From Leptasterias polaris (Eukaryota > Echinodermata > Asteroidea > Forcipulatida > Asteriidae), in assembly GCA_037783415.1 (NCBI GenBank), contig JAZGTN010000022.1, positions 2,232,001-2,296,000 on the forward strand: a stretch of 64,000 nucleotides of DNA, read 5' to 3'. A program made the position numbers and the translations under genes. The notes under the pieces are model-generated. The model saw only the letters and a program-made list of their open reading frames with translations. It was not told where the DNA came from and did no database searches. Shown here piece after piece: positions 1 to 11,660 of this stretch (positions are counted from its first letter, which is position 1; every line of letters starts with the position of its first letter).

Positions 1-119
1 CTAACATTCTTTTTTAGTATTATGATCATAATCTACATGGGTCATTCTATTTATCTGGTGCTAATGTTTTTGAACACATCATGTTAATATTGATAACATG
101 TTTTTACGAGCGCCACAAA

Positions 120-290
120 TTACCCCGTAGTTGATCCAATTCATCTGACTGACGTCATGGTTGCTCCCTTTTGGGGGTCAGTTTAAATTTACCCGTGTTG
201 CACTTTGTCTCCCAAAATGGAATACCGTTGGCAGACAGTATACTCATGTGACCTCAGTGCAAGGGGGTCAATACCATTGATCTCCACATT
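120..290. repeat. dispersed repeat, TGACGTCAT / CCCAAAATGG family
   Basis: Contains CTGACGTCAT followed by a GGGGTCA block, then TCCCAAAATGG, GGCAGACAGTA and a closing GGGGTCAATA. The same order of blocks recurs near 6313-6490 and 44655-44880, so this is an interspersed element. Edges are approximate. Confidence 0.55.
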
Positions 291-302
291 ATAGTCACTA
301 TA

Positions 303-400
303 GACTGTGCAAGTCTCGCGCGCATTCGAACTTCCGGGACCATAGTGGTCCCAACCATATGGAGTTTTACGTGGGCGAGATTTTGTTTCGTCAATTATTT
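303..400 (+). repeat. dispersed repeat starting GACTGTGCAAGTCTCGCG
   Basis: The block GACTGTGCAAGTCTCGCGCG, then TTCGAACTTC and a GGTCCCAACCA / GAGTTTTACGTG tail, recurs near 58256-58350. A diverged copy lies near 23606-23680, and the head appears inverted near 988-1012. No coding capacity. Confidence 0.55.
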
Positions 401-1028
401 TAGTTTAACGTAGTTTATGACCTAGAAAATTATACATGTTGTTGGGAATGTAATACTAAGTGATAACAAATTATGAAAGTAAAACCAATTCAACAATATA
501 ACGAAGAAAACCCGAGAATTAAACTTGACCTCAGCTTCCGGTTATTGCAAAAAATTAAGAATTTTGTGCTCGCCTCCGATCATAAAACTTACGTAAACGA
601 TTGTTTTGAATGCGCAATTATAATCGCCAGATCCTGTAATTGCAAAGCAAACCCTTTTCATTGCAGTATGGTTGTTCAGGCGTCAGCATCCTCTTTAAAC
701 TGCGATACGGGTCCATTTAAGACCCGTTTGACCTTCACGAATCCGCGTGAGGGGTTTCTAAAAAGTTAACATCAAATAGGCATCCTTGTCCCAGAGTTTA
801 AATTTTTTTTCAATAATAATATACACACTAGGCCTATTGTGACTTTTTTTTCAAAAGCTAAAACTTTTCATAAAATTGTAATGATTTATTTTTGTTGTTC
901 AGATTTTGTCATGAGATATAATTTAAAACAAAGATTTAATTTCAGAAATAAAAATGTTCTTCGTTTGACGTGTTTTCTCGTTCGGATACGCGCGAGACTT
1001 GCACAGTCTATAATGGAGATCAATGGTC

Positions 1029-1185
1029 AATACACCCATTGCACAACGCGGAAGGCACGTTCGAACATGACGCGCGCCCTTCCATTTTGGGAGTCAAACT
1101 GTACAAGAATCATAGAGTTGACCCCCAAAATGGAAGGGCGCGCGTCATGTTCGAACGTGCGTTCCGCGTTGTGCAATGGGTCTAT
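1029..1185. mobile_element. fold-back (palindromic) element
   Basis: Two arms of about 70 bp, roughly 1029-1101 and 1113-1185, are near-perfect reverse complements around a ~12 bp spacer. Both arms carry CCATTGCACAACGCGG, GTTCGAACATGACGCGCG and CCATTTTGGG. The arms account for the similar short open frames seen on both strands here. It is most simply a non-autonomous fold-back/MITE-like element. Confidence 0.7.
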
Positions 1186-1499
1186 ACATGAAAGAGGGCG
1201 TTCTCTGTAAAGAGGGTAAACAATACAATGACGGATTTTGGTCCAACAAACGGAGGTAAAAATATGTTCTTTTGACAAATAGTTTATTTTTAATGGATGT
1301 TTCTTGAAATTAAGGACACGCGGTTGGCATTGGATTACAGTGTACGCTTCAAACGGTAATTAAACCAAACCAAACAGTGATATGCAATTCCTCCCTATTA
1401 TAAATTATATGTTAGATTTTTGTCACCAAAAAAACTGGGAAGTTTGGCTGAAGCTTGGTTTTTTATGCGTACAACAGTCTACCCTCAGCATTTTCTCAC

Positions 1500-1725
1500 C
1501 CGAGTCCAATTTCATGGCTCTGCTTACCGCAGAATTATGCCCATTTACAGTCACCGTTCTTCACTTACAGAGTAGCGCCAAATTTCTGGGCAAGATGTTT
1601 AGAACGCTAACGTGATGTAAGCACGCGCACAAGCAAAACATCCTTGCTAACCTGTGAAATATGATTACGCTTTTAGCACCGCATTTGTTTACGGTAAACA
1701 GAGCCATGAAATTAGGCTCTGATGT
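1500..1725. mobile_element. TIR element, CCAATTTCATGGCTCTGCTTACCG family
   Basis: Starts CCAATTTCATGGCTCTGCTTA and ends with the inverted form TACGGTAAACAGAGCCATGAA. Interior blocks such as GCACAAGCAAAA and TGCTAACCTGTGAAAT recur in copies near 16920-17315, 37408-37645 and 45508-45762. No transposase is encoded, so this is a non-autonomous element. Confidence 0.6.
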
Positions 1726-3690
1726 TAACACATCGAGATTCAAATGGTTTTTGAATATCGCAACTTCTTCATTACAAGCAGATTGAATTTGTCAAACAAT
1801 TCACTATAATCACCAAATTCAAAACAACAAATACACCTAGGCCTACACATTTCTTTTTCTTTCTTTTTTGAAATACCAGGGCATTACCTTTGGCAAAAGG
1901 CAATCAACAAACGCACAAATACAAGGAAACCGTTTCTACTCTAATCAACACAATATAAACTTGCCATCATTGTCAAAGCCGCAAACGTAAGTCGTCTTTC
2001 CCATTTTTTATTTTTTTTTCGTTTTGTATGCCCGACCACGCTGCGTTGATTAATTCCCTTAGAGGCAACGGAAATTCACTTGAAATTCAGGAAACCCGGC
2101 AACAATTAATAAATTTCTCTCAAATCACAAACGCATACAAATAAGATTGGCTATTTCAGTTTGAACACCCGATGGTACGTGTAAGCCGTGACCGCAGGTA
2201 GTACATTACGGAGCCTTCTGTGTGTGTACACTTTACGCAATCGTGTCTACGCATACCGTTCAGCTGTTACACGAACATTACCACCCACGCTTTTTGTTCC
2301 AACAAGAGTGTTTTTAATGAATAAATTATTACCAGTAATTCAATCAGTTCGCGTGATCCATTCTCCAGCTGCTTATAGAATTAGCCCTTGTTCAAGTAGA
2401 CCGTTCTAGGTCACCTTTTTCACCTGAGAAACTGAATAATTTCCTGAGAAAAATGTAGTAAACTTTTAAAAACAAATTATTATGTCCACTATTTTTACAA
2501 CATGTTTATAAGATCATACATTCACTTGCGTTTCTGGCCTGTGTTGAAAGTGCAAATTCGAAACATTAGTGAGTGAGGATTTTCACACCGTCATTATGGT
2601 TTCCTGTTAATGATGAATATGAACTGACAGAGAGAAAACAAAGACGCCAATTGACTCTGAAATATATGAGGCCCCAAAGTTCCGTTACTGGCCGATTTGA
2701 CACATTTTAAAGGGGGACTTCAATGTAAAATTCAGCTTTGTGATGGAATCTTTTTCCAGTAGCCAGAGTCCTTATGGAAGGGGGGTATTACAAGTCTCTA
2801 TAGCCTCACGTAAAAAATTGTGTAAAATGTCAATGTATTTGATATTCTTTCAGAGCGAAAATTGAAACATGACGTCATTGGATGTCAACAGTAAACGGGT
2901 CTATTAATAGAGGAATTTTTGCGATAGCCAAATGTCAAATTCAATGCCGTTTTGGTTGAATATCTTCAAAATTCAGGTATTTACTCAAACCTATCCGTAC
3001 AATAATCTACAAACCCATATATTTGAAATGTGACGTAATTGGAGTATTATGGATGTTGACAAAATTTGCACTGAGAAGGGTATCAAATACGTTGGCGTTT
3101 TACACCGTCTTAACGTGAGCTTGTGTAGACTTGTAGTTTTTTGTCCACTTTTATACAGCAGATGGTTCTTGCAATGTGCAGATCCATTCAAATGGATGGC
3201 TTGCTACAGTCATGTGCATTATCCGAAGATTGTCTGATTTGAATTTTACATTTATCCGGGTGATGTCTGGATGGTTTGTTTTAACAATGTGAACGTTTTG
3301 ACTTTTAACGTGTATTATGTCGTTTCTCCACAGTATAGATGTAGGTGTTGCACCCTTCGTACCATTGTTTTAGATGCATTTTGTTCTTAGTGAAGGTACT
3401 GGTAACTTTTGATAATGATGAGTCCAACCTTTCGATGTGGATGAGCACCTTTGTTGATCTCTTTTTGATGTAGGCATATGTGCATTCTATGGGTGCAGTT
3501 GTTAAAAACATCTTGCCGTAATTCATCATAATAGGAGAACTTCATTGGAATAATGTACTGTCCGTCCTCTTGACAGTGTTTGGACTGTGTTTGTTATCAA
3601 CTCCCTCGCCTATCTGTTTGGGGCGTTGTAAAGGTAAGGTAGGTCTACGCATTCCAAACCGCACAATAGAAAATTCACCATTCATCAATC

Positions 3691-4827
3691 TCAAGAAGTA
3701 ATGTCATATGCTTGGTCGTTGTGAGATTGTGGTACCTGGACAACCACCGCTCTCGACTTCTTACAGCACCGGGAAAAACGTCGACACCTCTGGTGCCGTA
3801 GAAGCCGGCAGGCCGTTTCCCGCAAAGCTCCGTTCATGCACACGTAGATGATGACATTGAACCAACTGTTCGACAACGCTAACCAGGTAACTAAAAAAAC
3901 CACCCAGTGAGGAATCGGAACATTCTGGATGCTGCTGTATAAGATGGCCACGCTATACGGCAACCAGGCCACAGTGAAGGCTATTGTGATCACGCAGAAC
4001 ATTTTGATGGCCTTGTGCTCACCTTGCGGTATCGGGGGAGCCGCGCGCCGGTTCTGGATGGAGTGAACGCGGTGGGGCTGCGTCACAACCTCCCTTGAAG
4101 TCGTTGGTACCGGGGCCTGGTTGGCTATCATCCGGGTGTGCTTCCGGCTGATCTTAAACATGATCCAATACATCACTGATAATACCGAAGACGGTAGTAT
4201 GAAAAAGCACAGTGAAATTACGGACGCATATACGATGTGTTTGTTGTCCCACTTCCAGGCACAGGTTGCGGAGAAATTGCTGTAGGATACCGGCGGGCTG
4301 ATGAACCACGACCCGCCGATCGCTGCTACCGAGGCCACGCATACACTCGTGGTTATCACCACGGCTTTTTTCCGTGTCATGATGTTCGGATAATGGAGTG
4401 ATTTCTTAACGGCTATCATCCTGTCCACGGAAAGACAGACCAAGAAAGACACCGACGCAAGGCAGAAGATGGTAACGAGAGCCGCGGTGGCGCGGCACAG
4501 TCCGTCTCCCCAAAACCAGTTACCCGTGGCGGCTGGTACAACTGAAAAGGCCGCAATAACTCCAACGAAAAAATCCGCCACAGCCAGGGCGATCATGAAT
4601 ACCTTTGCACTGTCAGACAAAGTGGGTGTCCGGTAAATCACCCAAATACAAAATAAGTTACTGAGGATTGTGAAGATGGAGTCCACGGCGATGAAAATTG
4701 TCCGGAAAACCACCAGAACGGTGCTAACATCATCCTTCCCTGGCACGTACACTTGCAAGAAAGCGGCGTCAGCTCCCGGATCGGATCCGTTCAAATTCCC
4801 AACAGCAATTTCCATTGAATTCATCAT
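3691..4827 (-). CDS. class A (rhodopsin-like) G-protein-coupled receptor, orphan
   Basis: Single-exon receptor of 378 residues. Seven hydrophobic segments are visible at about 37-65, 73-98, 112-134, 153-176, 199-226, 274-299 and 306-330. Class A hallmarks are LAVADFF in TM2 (D2.50 at 85), C111 and C189 for the TM3–ECL2 disulfide, DRM at 135-137 in place of DRY, WLP at 288-290 in TM6, and NSWFNVIIY at 320-328 in place of NSxxNPxxY. N13 and N184 are in N-x-S sequons, and a cysteine pair in the tail could be palmitoylated. Counting from C111, position 3.32 is valine, so the aspartate that binds amines is absent. The ligand cannot be named. It probably sits in the plasma membrane and couples to G proteins, by family. 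Intronless receptors of this type form expanded families in echinoderms (general knowledge). Confidence 0.92.
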   Translation of the reverse strand: MMNSMEIAVGNLNGSDPGADAAFLQVYVPGKDDVSTVLVVFRTIFIAVDSIFTILSNLFCIWVIYRTPTLSDSAKVFMIALAVADFFVGVIAAFSVVPAATGNWFWGDGLCRATAALVTIFCLASVSFLVCLSVDRMIAVKKSLHYPNIMTRKKAVVITTSVCVASVAAIGGSWFISPPVSYSNFSATCAWKWDNKHIVYASVISLCFFILPSSVLSVMYWIMFKISRKHTRMIANQAPVPTTSREVVTQPHRVHSIQNRRAAPPIPQGEHKAIKMFCVITIAFTVAWLPYSVAILYSSIQNVPIPHWVVFLVTWLALSNSWFNVIIYVCMNGALRETACRLLRHQRCRRFSRCCKKSRAVVVQVPQSHNDQAYDITS

Positions 4828-4952
4828 ACACCGCAGATGTTTATACCTTCAAAATTTATGATAGTAAAAGCCGCCAAACAATGAGCAAATCCATGGCCGG
4901 CTAGCTCTTTAGGTTGCGAAGTGGAAGATATCAAAACCGCTATCGAATGTTT

Positions 4953-4960
4953 TTTATATA
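4953..4960 (-). promoter_or_regulatory. TATA box of the GPCR gene
   Basis: On the minus strand this reads TATATAAA, about 125 bp upstream of the receptor start codon at 4827. A start site about 30 bp downstream would leave a 5' leader of roughly 100 nt without an intron. Position and sequence fit a core promoter, but transcription was not observed. Confidence 0.5.
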
Positions 4961-6119
4961 AGCAGACCCCCACAGCAGTGAGAGAACAAAACGCAGCGGT
5001 AGTTTATTATTAACTGATTTGTTTTACCGAGTACATCGGTTATTCCATTATCCTTCAAAGGTACACGACTGAAATATTAAGGATGAAAGCCATCAATCCG
5101 GCAAGTCAGTGACACGAGCACGAAGGAAAGGTTTCTTGCAAACGATTGGAGATGGGAAGAAAGTTCTGCAGGTTCAGTTTAAACAATTTTTAGGGGTCAG
5201 CCGGCCACTGTGGGCGTGTCGCGTGATGTGAACTGTGGTTGCGCGCTTAGTGCTTGCAGTTTCGGGTTGTTTTATCACTGTTATTTATAGCCACACTGCA
5301 TAAACATTAAAACAGCTAATGCTCAAGTACAAGGACGTCTCGGTTAGTCCTGGCGTAACCAGAAACATGGAAAGGAAATTAATGTTTTGCGAAAGATTTG
5401 CGGCTATCGTGCGCCTGGGCGTCTGTGACGTAATCCAAAATCCCCCCCCCCTCCCTACAACAAACGGACTAGGCTACCTGTTATAATGGAAGTTTTAAAA
5501 TAAAACCTGTGCTATTTCTGTAAGATTGGTATATATTTTTACAAAAATTGTTCGAAATTGTATTGGATATACCTGTTTTTACCAGTCGACGCTCTACTGT
5601 TGGAAACCTTTTTACATTAAAACCACTCAGTATTGTATTATTCCATGGAGGAAGGGGCCTCCATGATTAATCTCAGCACCAGCAACTATGCATTATTAAT
5701 ATCGTTGCTTACTTTAAAAGGAATAGAGTTTTATTTAATGAAACAACTGTGGTTATTTTAGCGCTGAAGCTTCCGTGTGTATACTTTCATTATAGCCCCG
5801 TTGGCTTTACTGTAAATACCTCCTGACAGATACCGCCGATGTAAATTGATTGATGGGGTAGCGTGTAATAGGTATTTGATGTATTAAAGGGGCATAGAGG
5901 GCACTTGAATGCTGCAGGATCACCAAGTGCATGTCGGTCAAAGGGAAATCAGGGCATTCATTAACGAATGAATTGGACTCGGGTTTTGTTTTTTCTGTCA
6001 TGCATTTGATAATCCATTGGTCAAGCCACAGTGGTTTTATGTGTTTAAAGGAAACAACAACCTCTTTGGTTTTAGACTCAATGGTTTGAAGGAGAGTCCG
6101 TTACCAAGGAACAATAAGC

Positions 6120-6168
6120 CTAAACAATACAATAGGCCTAGACAATACAATAGGCCTAGACAATACAA
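6120..6168. repeat. 18 bp tandem repeat with TAGGCCTA palindrome
   Basis: ACAATACAATAGGCCTAG is repeated about 2.7 times. Each unit contains the palindrome TAGGCCTA, which is also scattered singly through the window. Confidence 0.75.
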
Positions 6169-6312
6169 ATATTCATTGTTAAAAGAGGGGATAATTATAT
6201 ATATCGAGGAGTTTAACAACCATTCTCTCGAAAGTGTGACATTTTTAGACGAAAATATAGGCCTTTAGATGCAATAACGAATTGTATACCGAGTTAGCTT
6301 TCATAGTTTAAT

Positions 6313-6490
6313 CTAACACTATTGACCCAAGTCATCTGACGTCATCATCACAACAATTTGGTTGTGCCAGTAGGAGTCAATGGCCCCGTGTGTATTTTAG
6401 TGCAAATTTTAGGCGACTCTGCGTTTACACGCTTGCCATACTTGTACTGGCACTTTAACCCCCAGGTGTGACAGATAGTAGCCTTGCGTT
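6313..6490. repeat. dispersed repeat, TGACGTCAT family, second copy
   Basis: Shows CATCTGACGTCATCATCACAA, GGAGTCAATG, GTATTTTAGTGCAAATTTTAGGCGA and GACAGATAGTAGC in the same order as the copy near 44655. Boundaries are approximate. Confidence 0.5.
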
Positions 6491-6729
6491 CAAAGCGTTC
6501 ATATAAACTCAAATTTTTTAATAATTTCCGATCCTAAACAATCTTTATCTGTTGTTTTTTACGATCACCCATTTGGTATAAATAACTATTTTTGACAACA
6601 ACCACACACTGTGTTAATTACCACAAAAAACTCTTAATTATTTCATTTTAACCGCAAACCATTGGATGGGCGTGCCTTTGACATTAAACGCTCTTTGCAC
6701 TTTTAACATGAAAAAACAAACCAGTCCTG

Positions 6730-6975
6730 TAAAACTTTAAGTTCAATCAGTCATCGGAGTCACGAGAAAATAGTGAACACCACCAACCTTATAATTGTTC
6801 ACTGTTTCCAAACATTGAGTTAATCTCTCGATATCAAAACTTTTTGTTTACTCATTTCTCAAACAGGCAAAATGTTGTAAGTGGAAGTTTTCCCACCATG
6901 CTATCTTTATACGTTTTGTGCAAACCTGTGAATATTTACTTGTTCACCAATGTTGGGCACATATCCTTTAATACG
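6730..6975. repeat. dispersed repeat, 'TCATTGGAGTCAC' family, copy 1
   Basis: Carries CAATCAGTCATCGGAGTCACGAGAA, then a CTCATTTCTCAAA block, GTGGAAGTTTTCCCACCATG, ATCTTTATAC and a TGTGAATATTTA tail. The same series occurs near 15735-16050, 43745-44025 and 60027-60295. No coding capacity; class unknown. Confidence 0.6.
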
Positions 6976-8179
6976 GGTTTCTATTGACAAGTTTTATACC
7001 CCATGCCTGGTTTGACATTGAAGTTAAATCGGTGTTGTCATTATAATGCTACAATACTAGATGCCGAACGAATCAATTTTACCAGAGGTTGTCACAGTGC
7101 ACGAGACCTTTACACGTTTGGCAATGATGATGGTTACGGTTCGATATTGTGGTATTCTCTGTAAATCTTTTAGATCAGTACCTACAGTACCCAAAAGAGA
7201 TCTGACAGAGATTGTGGATGGGTACGGTACAGAATTAAGATGGGGCTCTATGTTGTTTAGGTCATCATTTCATTGTTTTTTTTGTCGGTGTTGAACACAC
7301 CTCTTTCTGCCTAAAACTACGGGGTTTCCCGTAGAAAAACACAAACGCTCTCGGTGCCTAAACGGCGGGAAACAAAACGCTAGTGTCTCTCGTTGCACTG
7401 TCACTACGATGATTTGAGACGGAAAACATGGCAAAATACATATATTAAAGAGAATGGGATTACAGTTACAGTATACAGTTTGTTGGGATATGTTTATTTG
7501 CAAGGCAGTAAATAATGTTTATTGTAATGAGCATAAGCATGATGGGCTAAGGCAGGAACATATGGTATTTGTTGTCTGTGACCAGTCATCAGGTGGATAT
7601 GGGCTGTCGAAGTTAGTGTATTTTTGTCTATTAAGTATTAGACCTACATTTCAGGGATATCAGTTTTCCAGAATCATATATAATCATCAGAAATTGTAAG
7701 AGATATGGAGGGTCAATATAAAATAAGTATTTTTTATAACAGGTGGTGGCGTTTCCATCGCCCCTGTTGATATTGCGTGGAGCCGTCGATATTGGTGCAT
7801 GCAGCCAGACTTGAGAAAAGCCAACAAACTGCGTGAACACTATCAGGTTTAGGGTTCACTGTACACGAATATTGAGCATATGGCCACTCGTGCACTATAA
7901 ATATCGATGTTGGGGCTGTGTGTGTTTTCCTGTGCCATTTTTGTCAGTTATAACTCTAATTTTGGGTAGCTGTGTTAGACAATAATGGTCCCAAAGTGTC
8001 CCACGAAGTAAGTGTGAGGAAATCGACCGAATGATGGCGTAGAAAAGTAAAACGCCAAACACGTCCGGCTGGATCAGTTTTTCGGATGGATCAATATTGT
8101 GAAGAAAATAAAACATGCATAATTTATGTAAGATTGTTTGTTTTTCTTCTTTTGGGCTGATGTGTACCGTTACTACCTG

Positions 8180-8575
8180 CCTAAGGTATACGTTTGGTAA
8201 TCACTCTTAAAATGAATGGCAATAAAAACCTATTGGTTAGAAGCCTACAGCAGCTTTCGATAAAGCATTTTGAGAAACTTCTCACTTCGAAGTAATGTGG
8301 TTATGTAACAAGATAGCAGATGTTATGCCAACAAATTTGAATCTGAGAAACGTTTCTTAGATTGTGTATTCCTATTATAGGAATTATTCTTCATGCGTGG
8401 ACATAATTATATTCGATCTGATTTTCGGCGATTTCTCAAAAACGCGACCACCTTTTGAAATTAAATTTGGGAATGAAATTTTCACAGGCAAGTTTTATTG
8501 TTTCTTTTACCCTTTTTCGCTAATAATGCAGCGTGTTAAATTGATTAAGGAGACAAGGTTCGCGAATAGATAATT
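8180..8575. mobile_element. long TTAAAGGCACTG-family TIR element, diverged copy
   Basis: Begins TAAGGTATACGTTTGGTAATCACTC. It has the internal blocks TGGCAATAAAAACCTA, TTTGAGAAACTTCTCACTTCG, a central ATTCCTATTATAGGAAT palindrome and CGCGACCACCTTTTGAAAT. The copy near 43153-43556 carries the same blocks in the opposite orientation. Edges are uncertain because the right end has diverged. Confidence 0.5.
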
Positions 8576-10372
8576 CAAGATTACACTTGTAGCTTTTAAA
8601 GATTACCTGCCAGCACATACATGAAAGTGAGCGCCGAAAAGATAAGTGTGTAGACAGATTCACAAAGCTACAATGTAAACATGATTGTTAAAAAAAATAC
8701 CCGTTAAAACCAATTAAAAAGATAATAACCTAAAAATAATAGTCTGTTGAAGTTTGTACAGAAAGCCCGTGCGAAGATTATAAGCTTGTGTAGCAACAAA
8801 CTGATTTATTTATGGCGTTTTATAATAGACGGTTACTAATTTTATTAGGGATAGGGTTAGACTTGGGTAATAGGGTCTTTGGGTTAAGGTAAGTTTTATG
8901 GTTTTTACACGTTAATAACTCTGGGGTCAGAATTGTCCTAGGTGTCCAAGGGGACCTGATCCATTTCTGGGTTAGGCTCATTCGGAAATTGGTTTTCAAA
9001 TGGGATTTTGGCTTGGATTCTGCATCAGTTTGACAAAGTTTCGGGTCAGTTTGACACAGAACTGGGTCGGCCCCCTGTGACACAGAATTCAGGTCAGGCC
9101 CATGCAACCCGGAATCCGGATCAATTCTGGCCTGAAGTTGTTAGAGTGCCACTAGGCTAGAGGTAGGGGCAAGGTCAGGAGTAAACGAGGTAATGTAGCC
9201 ACTGGTAATTTGTTGTAGATTGAAATTGGAGGTTCGTAGATAATGCTGAACTGAAACAGTGTGACCTGTTTTAAATGGGTCTTCCGTAAACATGTCAGGC
9301 AAATTGATAGTTCCCAAAGGAATTGTGAACATTTGTTTTACTGTGCAGTGTAGTTATCTCTCCCTACCCATTGCACCGCCGCCCACGTGGCTGCTGTGCA
9401 TGTCTGCCACAATCACAATTTTGGGAGTCAAATTGCACGTACAAATTATGTAAACGTCGCGTTTGCTGAAACGCGCATATCACTGTATAACACACACAGG
9501 GACATCGGCTTCCAAAAATGGCGCGACAAATTTTTGTGTGATGATGACGTCAGGTGAATTTTGTCATTAATAAAGTCAACAGCTGCTTGATGTTTGGGGA
9601 CAATTACCGTTGTTAAGCTGAACATCTGCACAGACATATTTGATTGTTCCCTCTAAAGACACGTCTAGACTCTTTAATGCGAGCTAGCCAAACCTATCCT
9701 TTCGTGAACAATAAACATTAATCTAAGTCAAGTGCAGCTATTTTGATTTATTGCATTCAAATCAAGTGTAACAAAAACGAGGTATGTATCATTGCTTTTT
9801 TACCCAGGAACATTTACAATTGGTGAAAATCCCTAATCATGAGTTACAGGCACCTTCAGTACAGCCTGATGTGCCATTTCACTTTGGCTGTGCACTCATT
9901 GTGGACACGATACCCGTTGCACGTGTTGCGATGCATTAACTCCGAGGGAAGGAACTTGATAGTGATTGAGCACACAACGCTACCCTTAAGTGCTTGATGG
10001 ATTATATTTGGACGTGGGACTTTGCAAGTTTTTCTTTACATTCGTCTTTGGTGAAGAATCAAATAAATTTCCTAAACACAGCCACTGCAAATTGTACACA
10101 ATGTTCACTCAGGATACAACGCTTAGATGGGGCACCGTCACCAGAGAGGGTGCTCTTGTAAATACGTGTGAAGAACTATCCTTGACATTCAAGAAACAAA
10201 TCGCGTTCGAATTGGCGGCTACGGCTGCTGCTTATTAGGAGTGTTACCATGGGCATCCTATGCTTCAAAACTTGTCCAAGTTGCAGCTGCTAGTCCGACA
10301 CGGCCGTATATTGACAAAAAGAGTGGTATTTGAGGAATTTATCAGTAATTATGGGCTGAGCTGATAATGACA

Positions 10373-10550
10373 ATCATTGTACAAGTTTTCGTATCATTGT
10401 ACAAGTTGTTATATTTATGTACAAGTTGTCATGACACTGTACACGTTGTCATGACACTGTGCAAGTTGTCATATCATTGTACAAACTGTCATGACACTGA
10501 ACAATTGTTGTCATATCATTGTACAAGTTGTCATGACACTGTACAGGTTT
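10373..10550 (+). repeat. ~22 bp minisatellite
   Basis: About eight degenerate copies of a unit close to GTACAAGTTGTCATGACACT, with ATATCATT alternating with ATGACACT. The short open frame across it is a by-product of the repeat. Confidence 0.8.
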
Positions 10551-10774
10551 TCATTCTCCCGATCACTCTTTTCAGATTATTTACTTGACATGACGGCACC
10601 CCCAGGAGAATGTACTTTTTCACCCATATGTCCCAACTTTTCCGACAGCAAGTACGTCTTTGTGGCTGTACAACCATTTAGTTGCTTGTCATACTGTATT
10701 TGCTTCTGCGTCCATATTTATACATAGCTCTATGGTTCAATCTATATTATATTTATCCCCTTATGGTGATCCCC

Positions 10775-11035
10775 TGGCTGCCGTTTCCCAGGTTGTATCT
10801 TAAACTCGGGTGTGTGATCCTTGGCTACACGGCAGTTTACGGTTGAATGGCTTCAGACTGGCACCTACCGAACAAGGATATTGACAAAATAGGGAGACCG
10901 CCAACATAAGGCTAGATAGCTCAGTTGGTAGAGCGCCGGCACGTCAATCCGGAGGTCGTTGGTTCAAATCCCGCTCTAGTCAATTTTTCCTTGTTCAACC
11001 CAAAATCATTAAACATTTACCCAGATATTTATTTC
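10775..11035 (+). mobile_element. tRNA-headed SINE (GATAGCTCAGTTGGTAGAGCG family)
   Basis: A tRNA-like head at 10913-10985 has A-box-like TAGCTCAGTTGGTAGAGCG and B-box-like GGTTCAAATCC. The upstream block CTGGCTGCCGTTTCCCAGG to GGCAGTTTACGGTTG and the downstream TTTGTTCAACCC block are shared with the element at 41165-41430. Related heads are at 17408-17520 (+) and about 35690-35762 (-). The anticodon loop does not fit a functional tRNA. Confidence 0.75.
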
Positions 11036-11244
11036 CGAAAAAAATAATAATTTGTATCATAGTTTTCCCGAAAAACAACTTTCTTTATTTTTCACATAAG
11101 GCCAGTTTACATATTTATTAAGTTTTATGTATGCAATGTGAAGCTGTATACACTAATGTTATTTATTACAAGTAAAATTATCCTGGGCACAGTGTTGGTG
11201 GCAACCACTAGTATATATACAAGGGCAATGTGGCATCTCAACTT

Positions 11245-11660
11245 AAAGTTGGGTCATCGTTTGGCTTTTGTCAACGTAGTGCTGATTCATAGGCAAAACT
11301 ATTATAAGGAAAGATACAACACGGTCACCTGTGAACGTTTCAGTTGAATACAGTGTATATTTGATGAGAAAACGCAAAAAACTGTCATGGCATTTTCATG
11401 AGGAACGTCGAAGCCATCGACGTTTTATAGTGAGATGAAAAGGCTCTGTGTTCGTCATTCACAGCAGGTACCAACCGCCAAAATTTCAAGAAAATCGCCT
11501 ACATGCAGATGATATTTTGAAATTTCAAATTGTACTGTATATTTTTATTGATTTCTAATCACAGGGGGCACTTCAGACAAAGTAATTTCGAAGGATGCTT
11601 ACTATTATTACCACAAGAAGGCTTTCGGATACAAAATTACACAATTTCTTTTCGGAGTCG
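11245..11660. repeat. dispersed repeat, 'GTCATCGTTTGGCTTTTGTCAA' family
   Basis: Blocks GGGTCATCGTTTGGCTTTTG, GCTGATTCATAGGCAAAACT, TCAGTTGAATACAGTGT and GCAAAAAACTGTCA recur near 35238-35440. Partial copies are near 33115-33440, including a shared GGGGGCAYTTCAGACAAARTAATTTC block. No coding capacity was seen. Confidence 0.5.

Larger units (their letters stand above)
1..3690. other. gene-free region with dispersed repeats
   Basis: No convincing coding exon was seen. Short open frames here have no recognisable domain and several overlap repeats. The stretch holds a dispersed repeat near 120-290, a repeat beginning GACTGTGCAAGTCTCGCG near 303-400, a fold-back element near 1029-1185 and a TIR element near 1500-1725. 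The part 2400-3690 is AT-rich and shows nothing I can name; it includes the 3' flank of the minus-strand GPCR. Confidence 0.6.

Noticed and set aside
839..1278. Overlapping frames on both strands containing HDARPSILGV
   Set aside because: The shared peptide comes from the two arms of the fold-back element.
10913..10985. Functional tRNA gene
   Set aside because: A and B boxes and an acceptor stem are present, but the anticodon arm does not give a proper 7-base loop with T33, and the same head recurs as part of dispersed SINEs.
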